NCBI RefSeq assembly: GCF_001650405.1
Contig: NZ_LWCU01000006.1
Coordinates: forward strand, 17,003-81,002
Reading direction: 5' to 3'
Source of the DNA: Microbacterium sp. H83
Lineage (GTDB): Bacteria > Actinomycetota > Actinomycetes > Actinomycetales > Microbacteriaceae
Length of the DNA stretch: 64,000 bases
Positions 19,240 to 26,744 of this stretch are shown here, one piece after another. The notes under the pieces were generated by a model. It was not told where the DNA came from. It ran no database searches and worked only from the letters and a program-made list of their open reading frames with translations. The stretch's first letter is position 1. Every line of letters begins with the position of its first letter. Position numbers and translations under genes: made by a program.

Positions 19240-20607
19240 TCAGTCGAGCGCGTCGCGGCTGCCCGCCTGGGCCGACCTCGAGCGGGGTCCGACTTCCTCG
19301 TCGTCCTCGAGCTTGGGCGCGATAGGGCCGCCGAGACCCGAGCGCTCGCGCTTCTCGTCGTCGCCGGCGCCACCGCCCATCATGCCGGGAGCCATCGTGC
19401 GGCCGCCCGCACCGGCCGCCGAGCCGCCGGCGGATCCGGACGCGGAGCCGGATGCCGACCCCATCGCGCCCATGCCGCCGGGGCCCGTCGCGCCGCTCAT
19501 GCCGAGCAGTCCGCGCCCCGCCGTGGCCGCTCCCGCACCGGTGCCGGTGCCGGTGCCGCCGCCGAAGAGACCGGCGCCGCCTGCGGTGTTGAGCGATGCC
19601 GATCGTGCGCCCAGCATCGCCGCAGCTCCCGCGCCGCCCACGACGGCTGCTCCGAGACCGCCCGAGCCGCCGCCGGGAAGCAGACCGCCGCCGGCTCCGC
19701 CACCGCCGCCGAGTCCCCCACCGCCGAGCCCGCCGCCCGGGTAGCCGGGCAGGATGCCGCCACCGGGAGAGTCCACGCTCGGGTCGTCGGTGCCGATCCC
19801 TCCGGTCCCGCCGTCGCCGCCGGAGCCTCCGTCGCCGTTACCGTTCCCGTTGCCGTTGCCGTTGCCGGAGCCGTCACCGCCGCCGTTGCCGTCAGGCACC
19901 CAGGTGCCGGTGGGCGGGTTCCAGCTGCCGATCCCGGCGCCACCCTGGGGGTAGCCGCCCCCGGCGGACGGCGCGCCGCCGCCGAAGGAGGAGGGGGCGT
20001 TGCTGCCGACCGCGGGAACGCGCGCGTCGATCGCATCGACGTCGATCGAAGGGAGGGGCACCGATGAGGGGTTGACCGTCACTCGGCCCGGATCGGTGAA
20101 GTTCTGTCGAGCTTCGCCCGCGAGGGTGCTGCGGATCGTCTTGAGCTCGTTCATCGCCGCCGTCTCGCGCTCCGCCGCGAGCCTCGCCTCCTCCCGAGCC
20201 ACTGCCTCGCCCGTGTCGAACGCCCCCCATCCGTCGGTGAGTCCGGAGAGGTTGCGCCCTGCGTCCGCCAGGAAGCCCTCCGCCGAGGCCGAGGGGAGTC
20301 GTCGAAGCGCCGCGGATGCCGCGCCTGCCGCGGTGTCCGACGCTGCGCGGAGATCGGAGCGCATGCCGGTCAGGGCCGTCTCGATCGTGGTGGCGCCCTT
20401 CTCCATGCGCTCGAGGAGAACCTGCGCCTCGCCCACCGAGTCTCCGCTCCAGCCGGGGATCTCGCGAACGGCCTGGATGGCCCTCCGCAGCTCCGCCACG
20501 GCCTGGAGACGGGAATCGATCTCGGGGTCGGTGAACGCACTCATCGAGGACAGCGCGTTGAGCTCGTCCTCGAACATCGTCGGCGTGCACACGTTGGGGT
20601 CATACAT
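19240..20607 (-). CDS. WxG-domain protein with long Gly-rich tail, T7SS-associated
   Basis: A 455-residue protein. Residues 20-180 are helical with a W-S-G turn (Trp53-Gly55, in PGWSGDSVGEAQ), the signature of WXG100/LXG-type secreted proteins. From about residue 195 the chain is low-complexity: GGG, alternating Gly-Asn (about 245-260), GGGLGGGG and Met/Gly/Ala runs, ending in a charged tail. The layout recalls EspB/PPE-like secreted structural proteins. It is third in an operon after a small target and a mycosin-like protease; its start overlaps the protease stop by 8 nt. GGAGGACGCACGA precedes the ATG. The exact role is unknown. Confidence 0.7.
   Translation of the reverse strand: MYDPNVCTPTMFEDELNALSSMSAFTDPEIDSRLQAVAELRRAIQAVREIPGWSGDSVGEAQVLLERMEKGATTIETALTGMRSDLRAASDTAAGAASAALRRLPSASAEGFLADAGRNLSGLTDGWGAFDTGEAVAREEARLAAERETAAMNELKTIRSTLAGEARQNFTDPGRVTVNPSSVPLPSIDVDAIDARVPAVGSNAPSSFGGGAPSAGGGYPQGGAGIGSWNPPTGTWVPDGNGGGDGSGNGNGNGNGNGDGGSGGDGGTGGIGTDDPSVDSPGGGILPGYPGGGLGGGGLGGGGGAGGGLLPGGGSGGLGAAVVGGAGAAAMLGARSASLNTAGGAGLFGGGTGTGTGAGAATAGRGLLGMSGATGPGGMGAMGSASGSASGSAGGSAAGAGGRTMAPGMMGGGAGDDEKRERSGLGGPIAPKLEDDEEVGPRSRSAQAGSRDALD
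19834..19872. repeat. Hexanucleotide tandem repeat encoding Gly-Asn
   Basis: Imperfect CCGTTG/CCGTTC/CCGTTA units, read on the reverse strand as alternating Gly and Asn codons in the Gly-rich protein. A likely site of length variation. Confidence 0.6.
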
Positions 20608-21814
20608 TCGTGCGTCCTCCAGTCTTCTTACGGCTGATGAGTACTACGGCCACCACGGCGGCGACCACGATGACGGCTCCGCCGCCGACCAGCCACGGCA
20701 CGACGTCGGGACCGGCCGCCTGACCGGCGTCGGGTCCGTCCGTTGCGGCGGGATCCGGTGCGGCGGAGAACACCTCGTCGAGGGACGGCTGCTGCTCGTC
20801 CTTGAAGAGGGGGTTCTCGTCGGGATACTGCGTCGGGTCCTCCTGCATCAGGCGGGTCGCGTTGACGATCCCGTGGCCGATGGTGTTCGACCACTGCAGC
20901 TCATGCGGGGTGGATCCGGTGTTGCGGATCATGGACTGGAGGATCTGGGATCCCGTCGCCTCCGGCCATTTCTCCGTGGCCAGAGCGAGGAGCCCGGCGA
21001 CGATCGGGGTGGCGGCCGAGTTGCCGGACCAGGTCGACATTCCCCAGGTCCGATCGATGCCGACGCCGGCGACGTCGATCCCCGGAGCGGCGACATCCAC
21101 ATCCTCGTTGACCATCGGGGAGCCGTCGAGCTGGGTCGCGGGCTGCGCGGTGGCATCGACGGAGGCCACGTTCACGACGCCGTTGACGGTGGTCGTCACG
21201 AACTCCCACGCGGTGTCACGGTTCGGCAGACCCGCGACGACCAGGACGCCCTCGCGCAGAGCCGCGGCGACACTGTCCACCGAGTCCTGCGCGAGCTCGT
21301 CGGCCAGCCGGTTGAGTCCTCCCGACATCGTCACGATGTCGGCGCCCTGGGCGACGGCGTCGTCGAGGGCGCCGGGGAAGGTGTCTCCCTCGCACGAGTC
21401 CTGGAGGATGCCGTAGTAGAGGATCTTGACGCCCGGTGCGATCCCGACCGGCCCCGCGCCCGAGTCCGAGGTCCCGTTGCCGACGAGCAGAGAGGTCACC
21501 GAGGTGCCGTGCTGCAGCGCATCGAAGTCGGACGGGTCGGCCGACAGCGGGTCAGGGCACCCGTCGACCTGGCGCACCTCGATGTCGGCATCCGCCAGCG
21601 TCGCGACGTCGCGGTCGAGGGCTCCGTCGAAGACGGCCACGGTCACGCCGTCGCCGGAGATCCCCGCGTCGTGGATCGCGGACATCTTCATCGCGTCCAG
21701 GTACCAGAGCGCGCCTCCCGCGGAGAAGTCCTGCGCGGCTGCGGCACCCGGGAGCAGGACCCCGCCCAGCATCATGGTCGCGGCGGCCGCAGCCGCCCAT
21801 CGACGCCTCACCAT
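20600..21814 (-). CDS. Mycosin-like S8 serine protease of type VII secretion
   Basis: A 404-residue exported, membrane-anchored subtilase. It has a signal peptide (residues 1-27, AAAAQ), a catalytic domain with Asp63 (VAVFDG), His102 (LQHGTS) and Ser266 (WSGNSAATP), an oxyanion Asn probably at 198, and one C-terminal membrane helix (about 375-395) ending in a basic tail. This is the domain plan of MycP proteases attached to ESX systems. Its ATG overlaps the stop of the small secretion target (TGATG), and it overlaps the Gly-rich gene by 8 nt. No ecc core genes are in the window, so it probably serves an ESX machine encoded elsewhere. Confidence 0.88.
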   Translation of the reverse strand: MVRRRWAAAAAATMMLGGVLLPGAAAAQDFSAGGALWYLDAMKMSAIHDAGISGDGVTVAVFDGALDRDVATLADADIEVRQVDGCPDPLSADPSDFDALQHGTSVTSLLVGNGTSDSGAGPVGIAPGVKILYYGILQDSCEGDTFPGALDDAVAQGADIVTMSGGLNRLADELAQDSVDSVAAALREGVLVVAGLPNRDTAWEFVTTTVNGVVNVASVDATAQPATQLDGSPMVNEDVDVAAPGIDVAGVGIDRTWGMSTWSGNSAATPIVAGLLALATEKWPEATGSQILQSMIRNTGSTPHELQWSNTIGHGIVNATRLMQEDPTQYPDENPLFKDEQQPSLDEVFSAAPDPAATDGPDAGQAAGPDVVPWLVGGGAVIVVAAVVAVVLISRKKTGGRTNV

Positions 21815-22233
21815 CAGAACTCTCCCGACTCGGAGCCGCCGTCCCCTGTCGTCGTGGTCGTGGTCGTGGTCGTCGTCGGCGATGCCTGCGGAGAGGCGGC
21901 CAGCTCGGTGGCCGGGGTGAGCGTCGGGTCGTCCACCACCTGCGCGATCTGGGACAGCGTCGAGGACAGGTTCGCCTCGGACTCCTGCTTCTGGTCGACG
22001 ACGGCCTTGAGCGCGTCGCGGAACGCTGCCGCGCTGGTGCTCAGATCGGCGATCATCACCTCGAGCGCCGCGGTGTAGTCGGACGCGGAGTCGAGGTACG
22101 TCGCGGTGGTGTTCGTGCGCAGGCCGTCGATCTGCGCGCCCCGCGAGCCGACGCCCGCCGCCTCGATGCTCTTGACGAGCGTGTGGATGTTCTCGAGCAT
22201 CTGCTCGAAGTCAGCACCGATCTGCGCTGCCAT
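21814..22233 (-). CDS. Small WXG100-like secretion target with poly-Thr tail
   Basis: A 139-residue helical-hairpin protein (helices about 5-30 and 45-95) of WXG100-like size, first in the operon with the mycosin-like protease and WxG/Gly-rich gene. It lacks a W-x-G turn. The C-terminus is low-complexity: PQASP, ten consecutive Thr, then GDGGSESGEF. A strong ribosome site (GGAGGGG) precedes the ATG at 22231-22233; a longer frame upstream is not supported. Probably exported with its partner; assignment comes mainly from context. Confidence 0.65.
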   Translation of the reverse strand: MAAQIGADFEQMLENIHTLVKSIEAAGVGSRGAQIDGLRTNTTATYLDSASDYTAALEVMIADLSTSAAAFRDALKAVVDQKQESEANLSSTLSQIAQVVDDPTLTPATELAASPQASPTTTTTTTTTTGDGGSESGEF

Positions 22234-22283
22234 GATCTTCCCCTCCGTCGGGGACGCCGTCGCGTCCCGCCCTCCGGCCCACC

Positions 22284-22289
22284 ATGTTA
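22284..22289 (-). promoter_or_regulatory. -10 box of the mycosin operon
   Basis: TAACAT on the reverse strand, about 50 nt before the ATG at 22233, in the 151-bp divergent region shared with tetR. Confidence 0.4.
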
Positions 22290-22372
22290 GTCGACCCGAT
22301 CGATTTTCTGGAGTCGCAATCCCACTTCCCTCGCACGCGTTCCCGCGCGACATCCCGAGGACGGCCGAGGTC

Positions 22373-22378
22373 TAGGCT
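22373..22378 (+). promoter_or_regulatory. -10 box of a leaderless tetR transcript
   Basis: TAGGCT followed by 6 nt and the ATG at 22385, without a ribosome site. Confidence 0.6.
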
Positions 22379-22384
22379 CATCAC

Positions 22385-23047
22385 ATGCACGAATCCGCAG
22401 AACTGCGCAACGGCGTCGTGGCCGCAGCGCTCGAGCTCTTCGCCGCCCAGGGGTTCGATCAGACCTCGGTCGAGCAGATCGCCAAGGCGGCCGGAGTGTC
22501 CCGATCCACCTTCTTCCGCCAGTTCGGCGGCAAGGAGGACGTCGTGTTCGCCGACCACGAGGTCCTGCTGAGCCAGCTCCGCGAGTTCCTCGCGGAGGGA
22601 CACGACGATCCCTGGGGCGCCGTGTGCGCGGCATCCGAATCGGTCTTCGCGCACTTCGCGCACGACCCGGAGCTCGCACGTCGTCGCTATCAGATCGTGC
22701 GCCAGGTGCCGGTGCTGCGAGAGCGCGAGATCATCACCGTGTTCCGCTACGAGCGCCTGTTCGACGACTATCTGCGCAGCTCCCTCCCCGGCGTCGACCC
22801 GCTGGACGCCGTGGGTTTCGCCGCCCTCGTCACCGCGGTGCACAATCACGTCCTCCGTCAGCTGCTCCGCGGCAAGAAGAAGGTGCCCCTCGCCACGCTG
22901 CAGGCGGCCCTCGCGGACGTGCGCCGCCGATACGGGGTGCCGGCCGAGATCGCCGCGCCGGCAGCCGACGACGTCGTCGTCGCGGTGTTCCCGCGCTCGA
23001 TGCCGATGGCCGAGGTCACCAGGCGTCTTCGCAGTCAGCTGGACTGA
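22385..23047 (+). CDS. TetR-family transcriptional regulator
   Basis: A 220-residue repressor with an N-terminal helix-turn-helix (residues 10-55; TSVEQIAKAAGVSRSTFFRQFGGKEDV in two halves) and a helical ligand-binding domain. It lies 71 nt upstream of an acyl-CoA dehydrogenase on the same strand. In that gap an inverted repeat (23077-23097) overlaps a plausible -10 box, so it probably represses the dehydrogenase until an acyl-CoA-type ligand is present. The ligand is not deducible. Confidence 0.9.
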   Translation: MHESAELRNGVVAAALELFAAQGFDQTSVEQIAKAAGVSRSTFFRQFGGKEDVVFADHEVLLSQLREFLAEGHDDPWGAVCAASESVFAHFAHDPELARRRYQIVRQVPVLREREIITVFRYERLFDDYLRSSLPGVDPLDAVGFAALVTAVHNHVLRQLLRGKKKVPLATLQAALADVRRRYGVPAEIAAPAADDVVVAVFPRSMPMAEVTRRLRSQLD

Positions 23048-23076
23048 CAGAACCGTCCCTCGAGGTCGTGGAACTG

Positions 23077-23097
23077 AGTATCGAGGAGTACGATACT
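23077..23097. promoter_or_regulatory. Inverted repeat, probable TetR operator over the acyl-CoA dehydrogenase promoter
   Basis: AGTATCG (23077-23083) and CGATACT (23091-23097) with a 7-nt spacer. A TACGAT -10-like hexamer (23089-23094) overlaps the right arm. The site lies 22 nt before the dehydrogenase ATG. Confidence 0.6.
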
Positions 23098-23118
23098 GAG
23101 GTCCACGAAGGAGTCCTC

Positions 23119-24354
23119 ATGAGCACCGCTGCCTCTCCCGTTCCCGGCGAACGCGTCTCGTCCTACGACATCACCGGAAGACAGGACGGCGACTACTACG
23201 CCGTCTTCGCCGACATCCCCTCCGTGGATCGCGAGGCGTGGGATCGCGCGAGGGCGTACATCGACGAGGTCGGACCGCAGATGCTCGACGCGTGGGATCG
23301 CGCCGAGTACCCGCTGGATGTCGCCCGACGCATGGGCGAGATGGACCTGGTCGTCGACGGCATCGAGCACCCGTCCCTCACTCGGCTGTCTCCGCTCGCC
23401 GCGGGACTCGTGAACATGGAGATCTCCCGTGGCGACGGCTCGCTCGGAACGGTGCTCGCCGTGCAGGGCGGCCTGGCGCTGCGCACCCTGGCGCTGTTCG
23501 GCTCGCCCTCCCAGCAGGAGCGGTGGCTGACCTCGCTCGCGGACGCCTCGGTGCTCGGATCCTTCGCGCTCACCGAGCCCGATCACGGCTCGGACTCCGT
23601 CTCCCTCGAGACCGTCGCGCGCCGCGACGGCGAGGAATGGGTGATCCGCGGCGCGAAGAAGTGGATCGGGAACGGCGCGTCGGGCGGCATCACCTTCGTC
23701 TGGGCGAGGGTCGACGACGAATCCGCGCCGGAGCACGGTGCGGTGCGCTGCTTCCTCGTCGACCAGGACACCCCGGGATACACCGGTACGCCGATCCGCG
23801 GCAAGGCCTCGCTCCGCGCGATCCACCAGGCGCACATCCTGCTCGACGACGTACGCGTGCCGCTCGACGCCGTGCTCCCCGGCACGAAGAGCTTCAAGGA
23901 CGCGTCGACCGTCCTCTACGCCACACGCTCAGGCGTGGCGTGGTCGGCACTCGGACACGCGACCGCCTGCTACGAGGCGGCGCTCGCGTACTCGAAGGAG
24001 CGCGTCCAGTTCGGCAAGCCCCTCGCGAAGTTCCAGATGGTCCAGGAGCGCCTCACGCACATGCTCGAGGACCTCACCGCGATGCAGCTGTACTGCCGCC
24101 GGCTCGCCGATCTCGAGAACGCAGGCGAGCTGAGGCCGACGCAGGCGTCGCTCGCGAAGTTCCACAACACGCGCGCAGCCCGCAGGGTGGCCTCCATCGC
24201 CCGCGATCTGCTCGGCGGCAACGGCATCCTCCTGGAGAACGGCGTGATGCAGCACATGGCCGACATCGAGGCCATCCACACCTACGAGGGGACCGAGAGC
24301 GTGCAGGCGCTCCTGCTCGGGCGCGACATCACCGGGATGAGCGCGTTCGCCTGA
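23119..24354 (+). CDS. Acyl-CoA dehydrogenase (glutaryl-CoA dehydrogenase-like)
   Basis: A 411-residue flavoenzyme of the acyl-CoA dehydrogenase family: N-terminal helical domain, FAD-binding ALTEPDHGSDS (about residues 154-164), the KKWIGNGASG strand, and C-terminal domain with HNTRAARRVASIARDLLGGNG and the catalytic base Glu390 in HTYEGTES. The EPDHGSD loop and length resemble glutaryl-CoA dehydrogenases more than straight-chain enzymes, but the substrate remains a guess. AAGGAG lies before the ATG. It is probably controlled by the TetR protein just upstream. Confidence 0.9.
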   Translation: MSTAASPVPGERVSSYDITGRQDGDYYAVFADIPSVDREAWDRARAYIDEVGPQMLDAWDRAEYPLDVARRMGEMDLVVDGIEHPSLTRLSPLAAGLVNMEISRGDGSLGTVLAVQGGLALRTLALFGSPSQQERWLTSLADASVLGSFALTEPDHGSDSVSLETVARRDGEEWVIRGAKKWIGNGASGGITFVWARVDDESAPEHGAVRCFLVDQDTPGYTGTPIRGKASLRAIHQAHILLDDVRVPLDAVLPGTKSFKDASTVLYATRSGVAWSALGHATACYEAALAYSKERVQFGKPLAKFQMVQERLTHMLEDLTAMQLYCRRLADLENAGELRPTQASLAKFHNTRAARRVASIARDLLGGNGILLENGVMQHMADIEAIHTYEGTESVQALLLGRDITGMSAFA

Positions 24355-24370
24355 GCGGGTCGAGCGCGGC

Positions 24371-24396
24371 GGATGCGGTCAGTCGCAGCCGCATCC
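24371..24396. terminator. Possible terminator between convergent genes
   Basis: GGATGCGG (24371-24378) pairs with CCGCATCC (24389-24396). It overlaps the end of the restored LigD-like reading frame. Confidence 0.35.
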
Positions 24397-24410
24397 CCCG
24401 GCCGGCGTCT

Positions 24411-25526
24411 TCACCATGAAGCAGACGTCGCACACGCCGTAGTCGCGCTCGACGGGCTTGGGCGCCGCCGGAGTGCGCGGGGCGGCGGCCACGCGCGGCG
24501 TCGTCGACCGCTTGGCCTTGACGGGCGCCGACGGGGCATCTTCGGGAACTCGGGCGGGAACGGCAGCTCGCCGAGACCCGCCGCCCTGTCGCGCTCCCAC
24601 CACTCGAGAAGCGTGTCGATGCGGCCGGGAGAGTCCTGCTTCCCCGCCCACGGGTCATCCCCGTCGGCGAGGCGCTGCGGGATGCTGCGGACGGTGAACG
24701 CTGCGGGGTCGAGGTCGTCGAGCTCGTCCCAGTGCACCGGCGTCGACACGGTAGCCCCCGGGAGCGCCCGCGGACTGTAGGCGCCTGCCATGGTGCGGTC
24801 GCGATTGGCCTGGTTGAAGTCGACGAAGATGCGCTCTCCGCGCTCCTCCTTCCACCAGTTCGTCGTCACCTGCTCGGGCATGCGCCGCTCGAGCTCGCGA
24901 CCGGCGGCGATCACCGCGTGCCGGACGTCGAGGAACTCATGCGTCGCCTCGATCGGCGCGAAGACGTGCAGGCCGCGGTTGCCGCTGGTCTTGACGAAGG
25001 CCTCGAGCCCGACCTCGGCGAGCACCTCCCGCAGCGCGTGCGCCGCAGGCACGGCGTCGGAGAAGCCGGTGCCCGGCTGCGGATCGAGATCGATCCGCAG
25101 CTCGACGGGGTTGTCGGGCTCGGAGGCCAGCGACGCCCACGGGTGGAACACGATCGTGTTCATCTGCCCGGCCCACACGATCGCGCTCGGTCGGGTGAGC
25201 ACGAGCTGAGGATGCTGACGCCCGCTGTTGTACGTGACGGTGACCGCATCGACGAAGTCGGGCGTCCCCTTCGGAGGGTTCTTCGAGAAGAATCCCTGCG
25301 GGCGCTCGTCCGTCGACGAGCCGACGCCGTCGCGGAAGCGCTCGAGGGAGACCGGACGGTTGCCGTTGGCCTCCAGGAAGGGCGTCGCCACGGTCTGGAA
25401 GTACTCGGCCAGCTCGGCCTTGGTGATGCCGACATCCGGCCAGATGACCTTGTTCGGACTCGAGAGCGCGACCTCGCGCTCCCCATCGGGATCGATGACG
25501 GTCAGGGTCACGCGCTCGGAGGCCAT
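24411..25526 (-). CDS. LigD-type archaeo-eukaryotic primase/polymerase, 3' end frameshifted
   Basis: As read, 371 residues. Residues 1-300 are a LigD polymerase domain used in non-homologous end joining or base-excision gap filling. They start ERVTLTVIDPDGEREV and include SNPNKVIWP-like SSPNKVIWP, RIDLDPQPG (metal-binding Asp pair), KTSGNRGLHVF, and end near FPPEFPKMP. After that the frame becomes Arg/Pro-rich nonsense with poor third-base GC, while the neighbouring frame has high third-base GC and a Cys-rich tail (CDVCF, GGCGCD) ending at 24379. One missing base in the G run at 24533-24536 (C run on the coding strand) would join them. This is a sequencing error or a real frameshift. No ligase or nuclease domain is attached. 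Confidence 0.85.
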   Translation of the reverse strand: MASERVTLTVIDPDGEREVALSSPNKVIWPDVGITKAELAEYFQTVATPFLEANGNRPVSLERFRDGVGSSTDERPQGFFSKNPPKGTPDFVDAVTVTYNSGRQHPQLVLTRPSAIVWAGQMNTIVFHPWASLASEPDNPVELRIDLDPQPGTGFSDAVPAAHALREVLAEVGLEAFVKTSGNRGLHVFAPIEATHEFLDVRHAVIAAGRELERRMPEQVTTNWWKEERGERIFVDFNQANRDRTMAGAYSPRALPGATVSTPVHWDELDDLDPAAFTVRSIPQRLADGDDPWAGKQDSPGRIDTLLEWWERDRAAGLGELPFPPEFPKMPRRRPSRPSGRRRRAWPPPRALRRRPSPSSATTACATSASW

Positions 25527-25532
25527 GCTCCG

Positions 25533-25538
25533 ACCCTA
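25533..25538 (-). promoter_or_regulatory. -10 box of a leaderless LigD-like transcript
   Basis: TAGGGT on the reverse strand, 6 nt before the ATG at 25526. Confidence 0.55.
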
Positions 25539-25566
25539 GGGCGCGCACGACGCGCGCGGTAGCCCG

Positions 25567-26724
25567 TCAGTCGGTCGACGCCACGTCCAGAGCGAGCACG
25601 GGAGCGAGGGCGTCGCGCTCGATCACCATGCTCGGCCCAGCCGGATCGATGATGATGCCCGCCATCTCCGGGTGGGTCGCGAGCGTCTTCGCCAGCTGCT
25701 CGGGATCGAACGGCAGGGGTCGGTCGCCCCGACCGAGCGCGATGATCTCGAGCGGGTGCGAGAACAGCTGCAGGAAGCGCTTGCCGTCCGGTGTCTGCGC
25801 CTCGGCGATGCCGACCTGTCCGGTCTCGCCGCCGTCGTTGACGGCGACCCAGGTGCGCTTGAGGGCGAGAGCCTCTCCGAGCCGCACGGTCGAATCCTGC
25901 TCGCGCGGCGCCGCGATGATCGACTTGATCGTCATGTCGACATCGGCCTGCTCGAGCGCCTTCTGCAGGAGCTCGGTCGGGAAGACCACTCGGTGAGGAG
26001 CCGACGCGTTGTCGACGATGAGGCCCGCGAAGTCACCGGCGACCACCTGCTGCAGCACCGAGGTGACGGGCTGGGCGACGGCGGATGTGGCGGTGGGGTC
26101 CTTCTCGAGCTGCACCGAGTCGCGCACGGCGGCCGCCGAGCTGAACCCGAGCATGAACTGGCGATCGCCGTCGCGCACGACCGCCACGGAGAGGGGCTTG
26201 CCCTCGCTGATCTGCGCTCGGGCGTCGCCGTTGACCCTGATGTACAGGTGCCCCTGCAGGGCCTGACGCAGCACGCCGAGCAGCTGCTCGTTGGTGGCGC
26301 CCTTCTCGACCTCCTTGAGGGACTCGCGCAGCAGGACGTTGTCCTTCATCCCGGCCACGGTCTCGGTCTGCTCCGGCGGCAGGGCCGGTGCGAGCGGTAG
26401 TCGCCGCTCGGGCGCGGGCGCCGTCGCGGTCGGAGGCGTGCCCGGCGCGGTGATCGCGCCCGATCCGGTCGATGCGCCGGTCGCGACATCCGGGTCGGGG
26501 AGGGAGATCTCGGGCCCCGCCTGAGCGCCCACTCCGCGGAAGGCCTGCACGGAGATGCCGATGGTCGGGGTCGCCTCGGCCTCTTCCGCCGCGGGCGTGT
26601 CGGTCGCCGCGGCAGCGCCGACGGACGAGGACTCCTCCGTCTCCGACGCGGAGGCGGTCTCGATGTCGGTCGACTCGGCGACCACGTCGTCGTCGGACTT
26701 CTTGCGGCGGGAGAACAGGGCCAT
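25567..26724 (-). CDS. SseB-family protein
   Basis: A 385-residue cytoplasmic protein with a disordered acidic/Ala-rich N-terminal region (residues 1-120) and two SseB-type domains (about 140-250 and 255-385; VVRDGDRQFMLGFSSAAA, RTWVAVNDGGETGQVGIAE, KRFLQLFSHPLEI). SseB-like domains are widespread in actinobacteria, some in membrane- or secretion-linked proteins, without a settled activity. It lies 20 nt downstream of pcrA but has its own TAGGCT box 7 nt before the ATG, so independent expression is likely. Confidence 0.82.
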   Translation of the reverse strand: MALFSRRKKSDDDVVAESTDIETASASETEESSSVGAAAATDTPAAEEAEATPTIGISVQAFRGVGAQAGPEISLPDPDVATGASTGSGAITAPGTPPTATAPAPERRLPLAPALPPEQTETVAGMKDNVLLRESLKEVEKGATNEQLLGVLRQALQGHLYIRVNGDARAQISEGKPLSVAVVRDGDRQFMLGFSSAAAVRDSVQLEKDPTATSAVAQPVTSVLQQVVAGDFAGLIVDNASAPHRVVFPTELLQKALEQADVDMTIKSIIAAPREQDSTVRLGEALALKRTWVAVNDGGETGQVGIAEAQTPDGKRFLQLFSHPLEIIALGRGDRPLPFDPEQLAKTLATHPEMAGIIIDPAGPSMVIERDALAPVLALDVASTD

Positions 26725-26731
26725 ATCGCCC

Positions 26732-26737
26732 AGCCTA
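26732..26737 (-). promoter_or_regulatory. -10 box of the SseB-like gene
   Basis: TAGGCT on the reverse strand, 7 nt before the ATG at 26724, giving an almost leaderless transcript. Confidence 0.5.
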
Positions 26738-26744
26738 ACCCGCG

